From: Paenibacillus vietnamensis
GTDB taxonomy: Bacteria > Bacillota > Bacilli > Paenibacillales > Paenibacillaceae
Direction: 5' to 3'
DNA length: 64,000 nt
NCBI RefSeq assembly: GCF_020169515.1
Contig: NZ_JAHMHW010000001.1
Location: forward strand, 310,001-374,000
Each line of letters opens with the position of its first letter. The first letter of the stretch is position 1. Both the position numbers and the translations under genes were made by a program. Of this stretch, positions 35,770-43,645 are shown in pieces. The notes beneath the pieces were generated by a model. It did no database searches and was not told the origin of the DNA. It saw only the letters and a program-made list of their open reading frames with translations.

Positions 35770-36561
35770 ATGAGTACTCGATTGTTTATCGTGGATGCGT
35801 TTACGAAGGAAAGCTTTAAAGGAAATCCGGCGGCGGTCTGCCTGCTTGACGCGCCCCGTGCGGAGGGCTGGATGCAGCAGGTGGCGGCGGAAATGAATTT
35901 GTCGGAAACCGCCTTTGTCGTACCGGCTGTGGAAGGTTATGATCTGCGGTGGTTCACGCCGGAGGCGGAGGTTGAGCTGTGCGGGCATGCGACGCTTGCG
36001 GCCGCGCATGTACTATGGGAATGCGGCGTATTGGACGAAAGTGAAGCGGCGCGTTTCCATACGAAGAGCGGCTTGTTAACCGCAAAGTTTACGGATGGCG
36101 GAATCGTTATGGATTTTCCGGCCGAGCCGCCGCAGGCTGACGTTGCTCCGGAAGAGCTGCTGCAAGGCCTTGGGCTGATCCCTCGGTTTGCCGGCCGCAA
36201 CCGGATGGATTATTTCGTCGAGGTGGACAGCGAGGAGACGGTCCGGACGCTTCGCCCGGATTTCGGCCTGCTCGCCCGGCTGCCGGCACGCGGCGTCATC
36301 GTGACGAGCCGGTCCTCCAGCCCGGCTTACGATTTTGTGTCCCGCGCCTTTTATCCGGGAGTTGGTGTTGGCGAGGATCCCGTAACAGGCTCGGCTCATT
36401 GCGCGCTCGCTCCTTATTGGGCCAAAAGGCTCAGGAAATCCGAGCTAACCGGCTATCAGGCCTCGAAGCGCGGCGGATTCGTCGGAGTCCGTCCCGAAGG
36501 CAGCCGCGTTCACTTGACGGGCCAGGCGGTAACGGTGCTGCGCGGCGAGCTGGCGGAGTAA
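35770..36561 (+). CDS. PhzF-family isomerase-like protein
   Basis: 263 residues from the ATG at 35770; a TTG at 35761 is an alternative. The double-hotdog fold of PhzF is shown by FKGNPAAVCLL, the catalytic-site E46 in NLSETAFV, CGHATLAAAHVL and GVGEDPVTGSAHCALAPYW. PhzF of phenazine synthesis is an isomerase; most paralogues, like this one with no phenazine genes nearby, have no known substrate. Confidence 0.92.
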   Translation: MSTRLFIVDAFTKESFKGNPAAVCLLDAPRAEGWMQQVAAEMNLSETAFVVPAVEGYDLRWFTPEAEVELCGHATLAAAHVLWECGVLDESEAARFHTKSGLLTAKFTDGGIVMDFPAEPPQADVAPEELLQGLGLIPRFAGRNRMDYFVEVDSEETVRTLRPDFGLLARLPARGVIVTSRSSSPAYDFVSRAFYPGVGVGEDPVTGSAHCALAPYWAKRLRKSELTGYQASKRGGFVGVRPEGSRVHLTGQAVTVLRGELAE

Positions 36562-36738
36562 TAGAGGGAGGCGCTGCTCTGACCTTCTAAGCGGTTGGCT
36601 GCTTGGCTTCATAATTGCATTTGATGTAGCTGATGGCTGCTCAGTGGTCAGACGACCGATGATTAGATGTATGATTTATATACGAATTAAGTGGATTCAA
36701 CGAATCTATTCAAGCTGCATGAGCTTTATTGGTGGAAA

Positions 36739-36821
36739 TAACTGTATTCCTTGTATCTATATCCGGAAAGAGAGAAGCTTCAGCCCATTTTTCGCGGATT
36801 TAGATACAGCGATTACAGTTA
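36739..36821. repeat. Long inverted repeat in the phzF-importer gap
   Basis: A 27-base arm at 36739-36765 (starts TAACTGTA, ends ATATCCG) is complementary to 36795-36821 at 23 of 27 positions, with a 29-base loop. No T run follows, so it is not an ordinary terminator. Like the aroE-yhbY element, its arm begins with TAACTG. Confidence 0.65.
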
Positions 36822-36875
36822 ATCCAAGAGCAAGGACTAATTAATCGAAAATATATACATCAAATCCATTTGTGA

Positions 36876-37101
36876 TCAAACTGCGATGGACCTGCCGCCA
36901 AGATTAACCTCGCCTAACGGAAACTTCCTTTCACGCCCCCATAAGTACGTCCAAGACCCTTCATGCACTTCCCTTAACCATCTCGTAACCCGGCTTTCCA
37001 CATCGTTCGGATCGCTTGCACCGGGCATCTCCCCGAGCTCAAACCTCTAAACCGTCAGGTTCAAAAGTTCCCGTATTCATCAACAGCGGAGCGCCTATCA
37101 T
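36876..37101 (-). pseudogene. Possible frameshifted minus-strand gene remnant
   Basis: Reading the minus strand from 37101, one frame gives MIGAPLLMNTGTFEPDGLEV and stops. The next frame then runs on from 37040 for 54 codons to a TGA at 36878-36876 with GEMPGASDPNDVESRVTRW and WTYLWGRERKFPLGEV. The composition looks like protein. I do not recognise the family, so this stays tentative. The rest of the 735-base gap 36562-37297 holds the inverted repeat and a cre site, and no other gene that I can support. Confidence 0.3.
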
Positions 37102-37128
37102 TAGTGATTTATTGATTATCCGCCTGAT

Positions 37129-37142
37129 TGAAAGCGCTTGCG
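37129..37142 (+). promoter_or_regulatory. Candidate cre (CcpA) site before the second sugar importer
   Basis: TGAAAGCGCTTGCG matches the cre consensus at 13 of 14 positions. It is 156 bases upstream of the first permease of the second glycan locus. It is almost the same sequence as the site at 8777, which precedes the first importer. Confidence 0.6.
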
Positions 37143-37297
37143 ACAGTTTTGACGCAGTTTGGACTTTCTTGAACAAACGCCGGAAAAGCCCGCTGTTATG
37201 CGGTCAAAAATGTCCGATTGCCGGAAAAAAACGCCGACGCCATACTAAGGCTACAAACGTCGATGAGGCGGTTAACGACATCCGGAGGTGAATGTTT

Positions 37298-38251
37298 ATG
37301 AAGCAGGTTGCAGTCCCTAAACTTAAACAGACGGCAGCCGATTACCGGCCGAGCGTGCTGCGGAGGCTAATCAAAGATAAATGGTTATACATTTTGCTGA
37401 TGCCTGGTTTGCTTTACTTTTTGTTGTTCAAATATGTTCCGATGTGGGGCGTGCTGCTCGCCTTCAAAAACTATCAGCCCTATACGGGGTTTTGGAACAG
37501 CGAATGGGTAGGAGTGGAGCATTTCCGATTGTTTTTCTCGAACCCGGAGTTTTTTATGCTCTTGCGCAACACGCTGCTCTTATCCTTTTATAATCTTGTC
37601 TTTTTCTTTCCGGCGCCGATCATTTTGGCCATCCTGCTGAATGAGATCAGAATTGCTATTTTCAAACGGTCGATCCAGACGCTGATCTACATTCCGCACT
37701 TTATCTCAATGGTTATCGTCGCCAGTATGACCTATGTATTCCTGACGACGGCGGGCGGTCCGGTCAACGAGCTGCTCTTTGCTTACACAGGCAAAAAAAT
37801 CGAGTTTTTGGCCAGTCCCGACTGGTTCAGGCCGCTAATCATCATTCAAACGATTTGGAAGGAATGCGGCTGGGGCACGATTATTTTCCTGGCGGCGCTT
37901 GCCGCGGTGGACGTGGAGCAATACGAGGCGGCCATCATGGACGGAGCGAACCGTTGGAAGCAGATGTGGCATATTACGCTGCCTTCCATTAGCAGCACGA
38001 TCATTATTTTGCTTATTTTGCGGATGGGGAACGTGCTTGAAAACGGTTTTGAGCAAATCTATTTGATGCTGAACCCGCTTAACCGCGAGGTGGCGGAAGT
38101 GTTCGATACTTACGTATACATGATGGGGATTACGCAGGGAGCGTTCAGCTACAGTACGGCGGTCGGCTTGTTCAAATCGATCGTTGGCGTCATTCTCGTA
38201 CTCGGAAGCAACTATTTGGCAAAACGATTCGGACAATCCGGTCTCTACTAA
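37298..38251 (+). CDS. Sugar ABC importer permease, LplB type (second locus)
   Basis: 317 residues from the ATG at 37298, 9 bases after GGAGG; the ATG at 37292 is too close. Six helices, the first at about 27-47 (LYILLMPGLLYFLLFKYVPMWG). The EAA loop is YEAAIMDGANRWKQMWHITLP. It is the first gene of the second importer operon, and its partner permease follows 33 bases later. Confidence 0.94.
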   Translation: MKQVAVPKLKQTAADYRPSVLRRLIKDKWLYILLMPGLLYFLLFKYVPMWGVLLAFKNYQPYTGFWNSEWVGVEHFRLFFSNPEFFMLLRNTLLLSFYNLVFFFPAPIILAILLNEIRIAIFKRSIQTLIYIPHFISMVIVASMTYVFLTTAGGPVNELLFAYTGKKIEFLASPDWFRPLIIIQTIWKECGWGTIIFLAALAAVDVEQYEAAIMDGANRWKQMWHITLPSISSTIIILLILRMGNVLENGFEQIYLMLNPLNREVAEVFDTYVYMMGITQGAFSYSTAVGLFKSIVGVILVLGSNYLAKRFGQSGLY

Positions 38252-38284
38252 GGGCTGGACGTAAAGAGAAAGGAGAACCAGACT

Positions 38285-39169
38285 ATGGCCAGAACCTACC
38301 GGACAGTGTCCGGCACCACGTTTGACGTCATCAATTATATCTTTTTGACAGTATTTGCAATTGCGGCGGTGCTGCCGTTCATTTACGTCATTTCCGGCTC
38401 GTTTGCGACGGATGCGGAAATTACGAGACGGGCGGTATTCCTCATACCCGAAACCTTCTCGTTAGCCGCTTATGAGTTTATTTTTTCGACGGATACGATT
38501 TTGAAAGGCATCGGCGTATCCATGTACGTTACGGTTTTCGGTACGATCGTTAACCTGTTCTTCACCGTAACGATGGCGTATCCGCTGGCTAGGCGGGGCT
38601 TGATGGGACGCAACGTCGTCCTCAATCTGGTCATCTTCTCCATGCTGTTCGGCGGCGGGATGATCCCTACTTATCTCGTTATCCGCGAGCTGAATTTGCT
38701 CGATTCTTATTGGGCTCTTATTTTGCCCGGCGCGATCAGCGCTTTCAACCTGATTATCGTAAAAAACTTTTTCCAGGAGCTCCCGCCCGGACTCGAGGAA
38801 GCCGCCAGAATCGACGGCTGCTCGGAGCTTGGACTGCTGTGGCGGATCGTGCTGCCGCTTTCGAAGCCGGTGCTTGCTACGTTCACCTTGTTTTATGCAG
38901 TAGGCCATTGGAACGATTTTTTCGCAGCGCTTCTCTATATTAACGATCCTGCCAAATGGCCGCTTCAAGTGCTGCTCCGCCAAATCGTGCTGCTGTCGCA
39001 AGCGGCGGCCGGCGATTTGAACTCGATGGATCCCAATTTCGTGAAGCCTCCGGACCAATCGATCAAAATGGCGGTTATCGTAGTCGGCACCGTGCCGATC
39101 CTGCTCGTCTACCCGTTTCTGCAAAAGCACTTTGCCAAAGGCGTGCTCATCGGCTCGATCAAAGGCTGA
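38285..39169 (+). CDS. Sugar ABC importer permease, LplC/YtcP type (second locus)
   Basis: 294 residues, six helices, EAA loop LEEAARIDGCSELGLLWRIVLP, C-terminus VYPFLQKHFAKGVLIGSIKG. AAAGGAG precedes the ATG. It forms the channel with the 37298 gene product. Confidence 0.94.
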   Translation: MARTYRTVSGTTFDVINYIFLTVFAIAAVLPFIYVISGSFATDAEITRRAVFLIPETFSLAAYEFIFSTDTILKGIGVSMYVTVFGTIVNLFFTVTMAYPLARRGLMGRNVVLNLVIFSMLFGGGMIPTYLVIRELNLLDSYWALILPGAISAFNLIIVKNFFQELPPGLEEAARIDGCSELGLLWRIVLPLSKPVLATFTLFYAVGHWNDFFAALLYINDPAKWPLQVLLRQIVLLSQAAAGDLNSMDPNFVKPPDQSIKMAVIVVGTVPILLVYPFLQKHFAKGVLIGSIKG

Positions 39170-39259
39170 TCCCGGTAACATTCGTACAGGTCTGCGGAGT
39201 GCTTGTCCGCCGGCGGACGATTTTACGATATAATACAAATAACTAAGGGAGGTACTTTC

Positions 39260-40855
39260 ATGAAAGGAAATCGAAACAGAAACAAAAAATGGGCTTCGCT
39301 GCTGCTCGTTGGCACACTTACCGCAGGTACTTTGATCGGCTGCTCGCAGCAGGGCACCGGCGGAAACAATGGAAACGCAGGAGCCGCATCCCCTGATGCC
39401 ACAGCGAATAATGCCGGCGGGAAAACGGAAGGCAAGCTTCCGATCAACATTATGCTGCCGATTTTCAAAACGAATTATCCGAAGGACGACAGCCCGGTTG
39501 CCGCGGAGCTGGAGAAAGCAACGAATACGGATATTCATTTCGAATGGGTGCCGAACGCTTCTTATAACGATAAGTTCAATATTACGCTTGCTTCCGGCAA
39601 GCTGCCGACGATTATGTACGTTCCCGACGTCAAATCGCCAAGCTTCGTGAACGCAGCGAGGTCCGGAGCGTTCTGGGAAATCGGTCCTTACCTGAAGGAC
39701 TTCAAAAACTTGAGCGGCGCCAACCCGGTCATCCTGAACAACTCGTCGATCGAAGGCAAAAACTACGGCATTTACCGCGGCCGCGCGCTTGGACGTAACG
39801 GCGTATATTTCCGCAAGGACTGGCTGGATAACGTAGGCCTTACGGTGCCGACTACGGTCGATGAATTTTATAATATGCTGAAGGCGTTTAAAGAGAAGGA
39901 TCCGGACAAAAACGGCAAAAACGACACGTACGGAATGGTGCTTGTCAAATGGACGGGCGGATGGGCCAGCGGCTTCGATACAATCAAGCTGTGGTTCGGA
40001 GCGCCGAACAAATGGGGCGATGTCGACGGCCAGCTCGTGCCTGAGCATCTGACGCCGGAATATTTGGAAGCGCTGAAATTTATGAAAAAGCTTTATGACG
40101 AGCAGCTGATCAATCAGGACTTCGCGGTCATGGATTCGGCGAAATGGACCGATCCGATCGTAAATAACCAAGCCGGCGTCATTATCGACGTCGTTGACGG
40201 AGCTGCGCGCGCCGACGATAAAATCCATGCCGCTCTTGCTGCGGTAGGCAAAGACCAGCCGGACGTTCACTACATGGATGTGTTCGGCGGCGTGAAGGGC
40301 GCGGACGGAGAGCTTCATACGCTTCCGACCTCCGGCTTCGCCGGCATGCTCGCCGTACCGAAGTCTGCCGTTAAGACGGAGGACGAGCTGAAGCGGGTGC
40401 TTGCGTTCATCGACCAGATTAACGAGCCGGAGCTGCAGACGATGCTGGGCTACGGCCTGGAAGGCAAGCACCATACGCTTGAAGGGGATGCGGTTGTCGT
40501 CAGCAAAGATTCGGTTCTGATGGAATCCGAGGTGGAAGGCCTGAACCAGATGCTGACCTTCATTCCGGAGGACCGGGCGAAGAAAGTGAAGCAGACTCCG
40601 CTGCGCATCAAGCAAACCGAGCTGCAAAAGGAAAACGAGAAGTATATCGTGACGAACCCGGCCGAGCCGTTCATCTCGAAGGTATACACCGAGAAGGGCG
40701 CACAGCTGGATAACATTCTGAACGACGCGCGGATTAAATTTATCGTCGGACAAATCGACGAAGCCGGCTACAAAGCGGCTCTCGAGCTGTGGAAGAGCAG
40801 CGGCGGCAACGATCTGATTAAGGAAATGAACGAGCTTTACGCGGCAAGCAAGTAA
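39260..40855 (+). CDS. Extracellular sugar-binding lipoprotein, LplA type (second locus)
   Basis: 531 residues from the ATG at 39260 (AAGGGAGG upstream). The signal peptide ends at LIGC with C28 as lipid site, then a Gly/Asn/Ala-rich linker. The mature part is a large oligosaccharide-binding fold (family-1 solute-binding protein). Similarity of position and size to LplA, and the YetA-like enzyme downstream, suggest rhamnogalacturonan fragments as ligand. Confidence 0.93.
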   Translation: MKGNRNRNKKWASLLLVGTLTAGTLIGCSQQGTGGNNGNAGAASPDATANNAGGKTEGKLPINIMLPIFKTNYPKDDSPVAAELEKATNTDIHFEWVPNASYNDKFNITLASGKLPTIMYVPDVKSPSFVNAARSGAFWEIGPYLKDFKNLSGANPVILNNSSIEGKNYGIYRGRALGRNGVYFRKDWLDNVGLTVPTTVDEFYNMLKAFKEKDPDKNGKNDTYGMVLVKWTGGWASGFDTIKLWFGAPNKWGDVDGQLVPEHLTPEYLEALKFMKKLYDEQLINQDFAVMDSAKWTDPIVNNQAGVIIDVVDGAARADDKIHAALAAVGKDQPDVHYMDVFGGVKGADGELHTLPTSGFAGMLAVPKSAVKTEDELKRVLAFIDQINEPELQTMLGYGLEGKHHTLEGDAVVVSKDSVLMESEVEGLNQMLTFIPEDRAKKVKQTPLRIKQTELQKENEKYIVTNPAEPFISKVYTEKGAQLDNILNDARIKFIVGQIDEAGYKAALELWKSSGGNDLIKEMNELYAASK

Positions 40856-40871
40856 GCTGCAGCATGCATAA

Positions 40872-40909
40872 GCAGAGCCCGCCGGACCATGGCGGGACTC
40901 TGTTTTTTG
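40872..40909 (+). terminator. Rho-independent terminator after the second importer
   Basis: CAGAGCCCGCC pairs with GGCGGGACTCTG (one bulged base), followed by six T. It starts 16 bases after the lipoprotein gene's stop. Confidence 0.88.
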
Positions 40910-40910
40910 C

Positions 40911-41000
40911 AATTCTAAGAATTTATAAGTTTCACACTCATATCCGCTTAGAATTCTTCGCGAAACGAAGCTTCGCCGCCAAAGGACGGCGAAGTCGTTT
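40911..41000. repeat. Double-hairpin intergenic element
   Basis: AATTCTAAG (40911-40919) and CTTAGAATT (40947-40955) form a perfect 9-base inverted repeat. Just after it, GCTTCGCCG (40970-40978) pairs with CGGCGAAGT (40987-40995). The element lies directly after the importer terminator, has no T run and codes for nothing I recognise. It may be a dispersed intergenic repeat. The remaining gap to 41155 shows no gene. Confidence 0.5.
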
Positions 41001-41155
41001 ACGCTTGGGTTCTATCCTTCGAAATCGGGTAAATGCCAGGAAAAAAGGCTTGTTCATTTGCCGGACGCGTTATATTCTTGGACAATAGAATTGAATGCGG
41101 TTACAGTTATATGATATAGGTAAACAAATCCATTTCGAATTCGGTTGGTGAGAAT

Positions 41156-43498
41156 ATGCTAAACGCAATGAAGAAGGCAGTGCTGCAGTGGAGAAAAGAA
41201 AAGCCGGGCACAAAAGGCAAATTTTATAGAAAAAGCTTGGTTACGCTTCTTATCGTTTCCAGCATTCCCGGATTGATTACGGGGATGCTTGTATACAGCA
41301 TGGCTGGCGGCAAGCTGGAAAAGGAGCTGCTGCAGCTTCATAAAAGCCAAATCGAGCAGCGGGCGCGCAACATTGATTCGCAGCTGACGAATCTGGAGCT
41401 TATGCTTTCCCACTGGGCTTTCGACAGCAAATTCGATTACAGTCTGGGAAATCGCGATTTCAAGAAGGACTTCCCGATCGCCCATGACATTACCAAGACG
41501 CTGCTCGTGATGCAGGGCTCCAATACGATGAATAAGGTCGTCGGTCTTTATGTGAAGGGCGGACCTTCGGTCCTGTTCGAGCCGGAATACGGGACGATCG
41601 CCTCGCAGGAGGAGCAGGCCGTGTACGAAGGGCTGCTGCAGCCGGGGCAAATGACGTACTGGACCAAGGCGGCGTTCGATCCGAGCCGGCCGCAGGAGAA
41701 GGAGCTGACGCTGGTTCATCAAGTTCCGGGAGGCAGCCTCCAACCTTTCGGCGTGCTGTTCATCCGCCTCGACAACGAGCGGGTAGGCGATATGCTGCGT
41801 ACGATGACCCCGTATGACGGAGGAGAAACCTTCTTTATGCAGGACGGAGGGGCGTTATTCGCTTCGACGAACGGGAAAGGCGCCGATTCGACCTTCACGG
41901 CCGATTTACGGGAAAAGATCGCGGGCCGCGAAGCGAATGCAGGCTCGTTTTTCTTCGAGTACGACGGGGTCACCTATACGGTTACGTACGGCAAATTTTC
42001 GCGGATTGCAGACAGCTGGACCTACGTGACCGCTTCGCCGATCTCGAGCATAACGGCGCCGGTCGTCTTTATCTCCAAAATTATTTTCGGCGTCAGTCTG
42101 AGCGCCCTGCTGGTTGCCGCGCTGCTCGCGTGGTTTGCCTCGCAGCGGATCTATTCGCCGATCGGGCGTCTGATGACGGTGCTGATGGCGGACAAATCGT
42201 ACGAGGAGGCGAAGGAAGACGAATTCACTCTGATCGAGCGGCAGTGGCATCACTTGAACAGGGAAAGCTCGGAGCTGCATACGAAGCTGACGGAGCAGCT
42301 CCCTTACGTGAACGAGAGCTTTCTGCATCAGCTGCTGCAGGGTTATTTGTACGCCTACTCGGAGGAAGAGCTGCTGTCGCGGATGGAGCGCTACAAATGG
42401 AAGGTGACCGGGCAGCGGTTTACCGTGCTCTACATGCAGCTGACGGGAATGACCAGTCTCGAAGGCAAATTCAAATACGGCGACGAAGGGCTGGTCACCT
42501 TTGCGGCCGTCAATATGATCGAGGAGTTTGCCGGCAAGCATTTCGAGCAAAGCCAAACGATCAATTTCCACGATCTTTCGGCCGGCCTGCTGATCGCGGC
42601 TCCCGACGACGGCAGCGGGAATGAGGCGCTTGAAGCGTTCGGCGAGGAGCTGACACTCGCGGTGAATCTGATCCTTAAGATGAAGCTGACGATTGCGGTA
42701 GGCGAGCCGACGGCCTCCATATCGCAAATTCCGCTGTCCTTCGAGGAAGCGAAACATGCGGCGAACCAGCGCGAATTCGGCAACGAGAATCAATGGATCG
42801 ATATCGGGCGGCTTCACTCGGCCGGCGAAGGCGCGGACGAGCCTCAGTATCCGTTTACGCTGGAGCGGGAGCTGCTGCAGGCGCTAAGGACCGGACAGGA
42901 ATCGACGGCGTACGAGCTGCTTCAGGCTTTCCTGGAGGCGCTGTCCTGCAAGGGGGCGAAAGCGGTCGACGTGCAGCAGGGCATGCTCCATCTGCTTGGC
43001 AGCGTGCAGCATGCGATGATGGTGTCCGGCATCCAGCCGACGCGCCTGTTCAAATGCGTCAACATGTACGAGCAGCTGTCGCAAATCCGGGAGCCGGAGC
43101 TGATTTTGGTCTGGTTCCGCGAACGCGTTTGCGAGCCGTTCCTGCAGGAGCTTGGCGCACGCTCGGATACGGGAGCGAAGCGCCTGATCGAGCAGGCGAT
43201 GATTTATTTGCAGCAGCATTATATGAATGACATTTCGCTCGACCATTGCGCGGACCATATCGGGACCAACCCGTTTTATTTGAGCAAAACGTTCAAGCAG
43301 GTAACCGGGAAAAACTTCATCGACTATTTGACCGGAATCAGAATGGATAAAGCCAAAGAGCTGCTGCGCGAGTCTACTATGAAAATTAACGACGTGGCCG
43401 AGCAGGTCGGCTACCAGCACAGCTATTTCAACCGCATATTCAAAAAGCTGGAGGGGATGACCCCAACCCGCTACCGCGAGCTTAGTCAAGCGGATTAG
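41156..43498 (+). CDS. Membrane-bound AraC-family transcriptional regulator
   Basis: 780 residues. Membrane helices at about 28-50 and 300-322 enclose an extracytoplasmic cache-like sensor. The cytoplasmic part has a long helical region, then an AraC double helix-turn-helix in the last 100 residues (ISLDHCADHIGTNPFYLSKTFKQ and VAEQVGYQHSYFNRIFKKLEGMTPTRYR). It is a one-component version of the YesM/YesN pair: sensor and DNA binder in one membrane protein. It probably activates the second importer or the enzymes downstream. GGTGAG lies close to the ATG; an ATG at 41168 is an alternative start. Confidence 0.92.
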   Translation: MLNAMKKAVLQWRKEKPGTKGKFYRKSLVTLLIVSSIPGLITGMLVYSMAGGKLEKELLQLHKSQIEQRARNIDSQLTNLELMLSHWAFDSKFDYSLGNRDFKKDFPIAHDITKTLLVMQGSNTMNKVVGLYVKGGPSVLFEPEYGTIASQEEQAVYEGLLQPGQMTYWTKAAFDPSRPQEKELTLVHQVPGGSLQPFGVLFIRLDNERVGDMLRTMTPYDGGETFFMQDGGALFASTNGKGADSTFTADLREKIAGREANAGSFFFEYDGVTYTVTYGKFSRIADSWTYVTASPISSITAPVVFISKIIFGVSLSALLVAALLAWFASQRIYSPIGRLMTVLMADKSYEEAKEDEFTLIERQWHHLNRESSELHTKLTEQLPYVNESFLHQLLQGYLYAYSEEELLSRMERYKWKVTGQRFTVLYMQLTGMTSLEGKFKYGDEGLVTFAAVNMIEEFAGKHFEQSQTINFHDLSAGLLIAAPDDGSGNEALEAFGEELTLAVNLILKMKLTIAVGEPTASISQIPLSFEEAKHAANQREFGNENQWIDIGRLHSAGEGADEPQYPFTLERELLQALRTGQESTAYELLQAFLEALSCKGAKAVDVQQGMLHLLGSVQHAMMVSGIQPTRLFKCVNMYEQLSQIREPELILVWFRERVCEPFLQELGARSDTGAKRLIEQAMIYLQQHYMNDISLDHCADHIGTNPFYLSKTFKQVTGKNFIDYLTGIRMDKAKELLRESTMKINDVAEQVGYQHSYFNRIFKKLEGMTPTRYRELSQAD

Positions 43499-43645
43499 AG
43501 GCCGCGCAATATAGTGCAAAACGGTTAAAAATGTGCAAAGCCCCGGCTTCCGGGGCGCAAAAAAGTCTGGTTGCAGGCAAGCCGGAGCCGCTCTAGGATA
43601 AACGTATTCATCACCATGAACTTTACCCTAGAGGAGGCTAATTCA

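Noticed and set aside
37016..37291. 91-codon plus-strand frame before the second importer
   Set aside because: It is Lys/Arg/Ser-rich, has no ribosome binding site, covers the cre site and runs into the permease start.
38462..40912. 816-codon open frame on the minus strand opposite the second importer
   Set aside because: It lies opposite a permease and a binding lipoprotein gene with clear motifs, and its composition is that of an antisense shadow.
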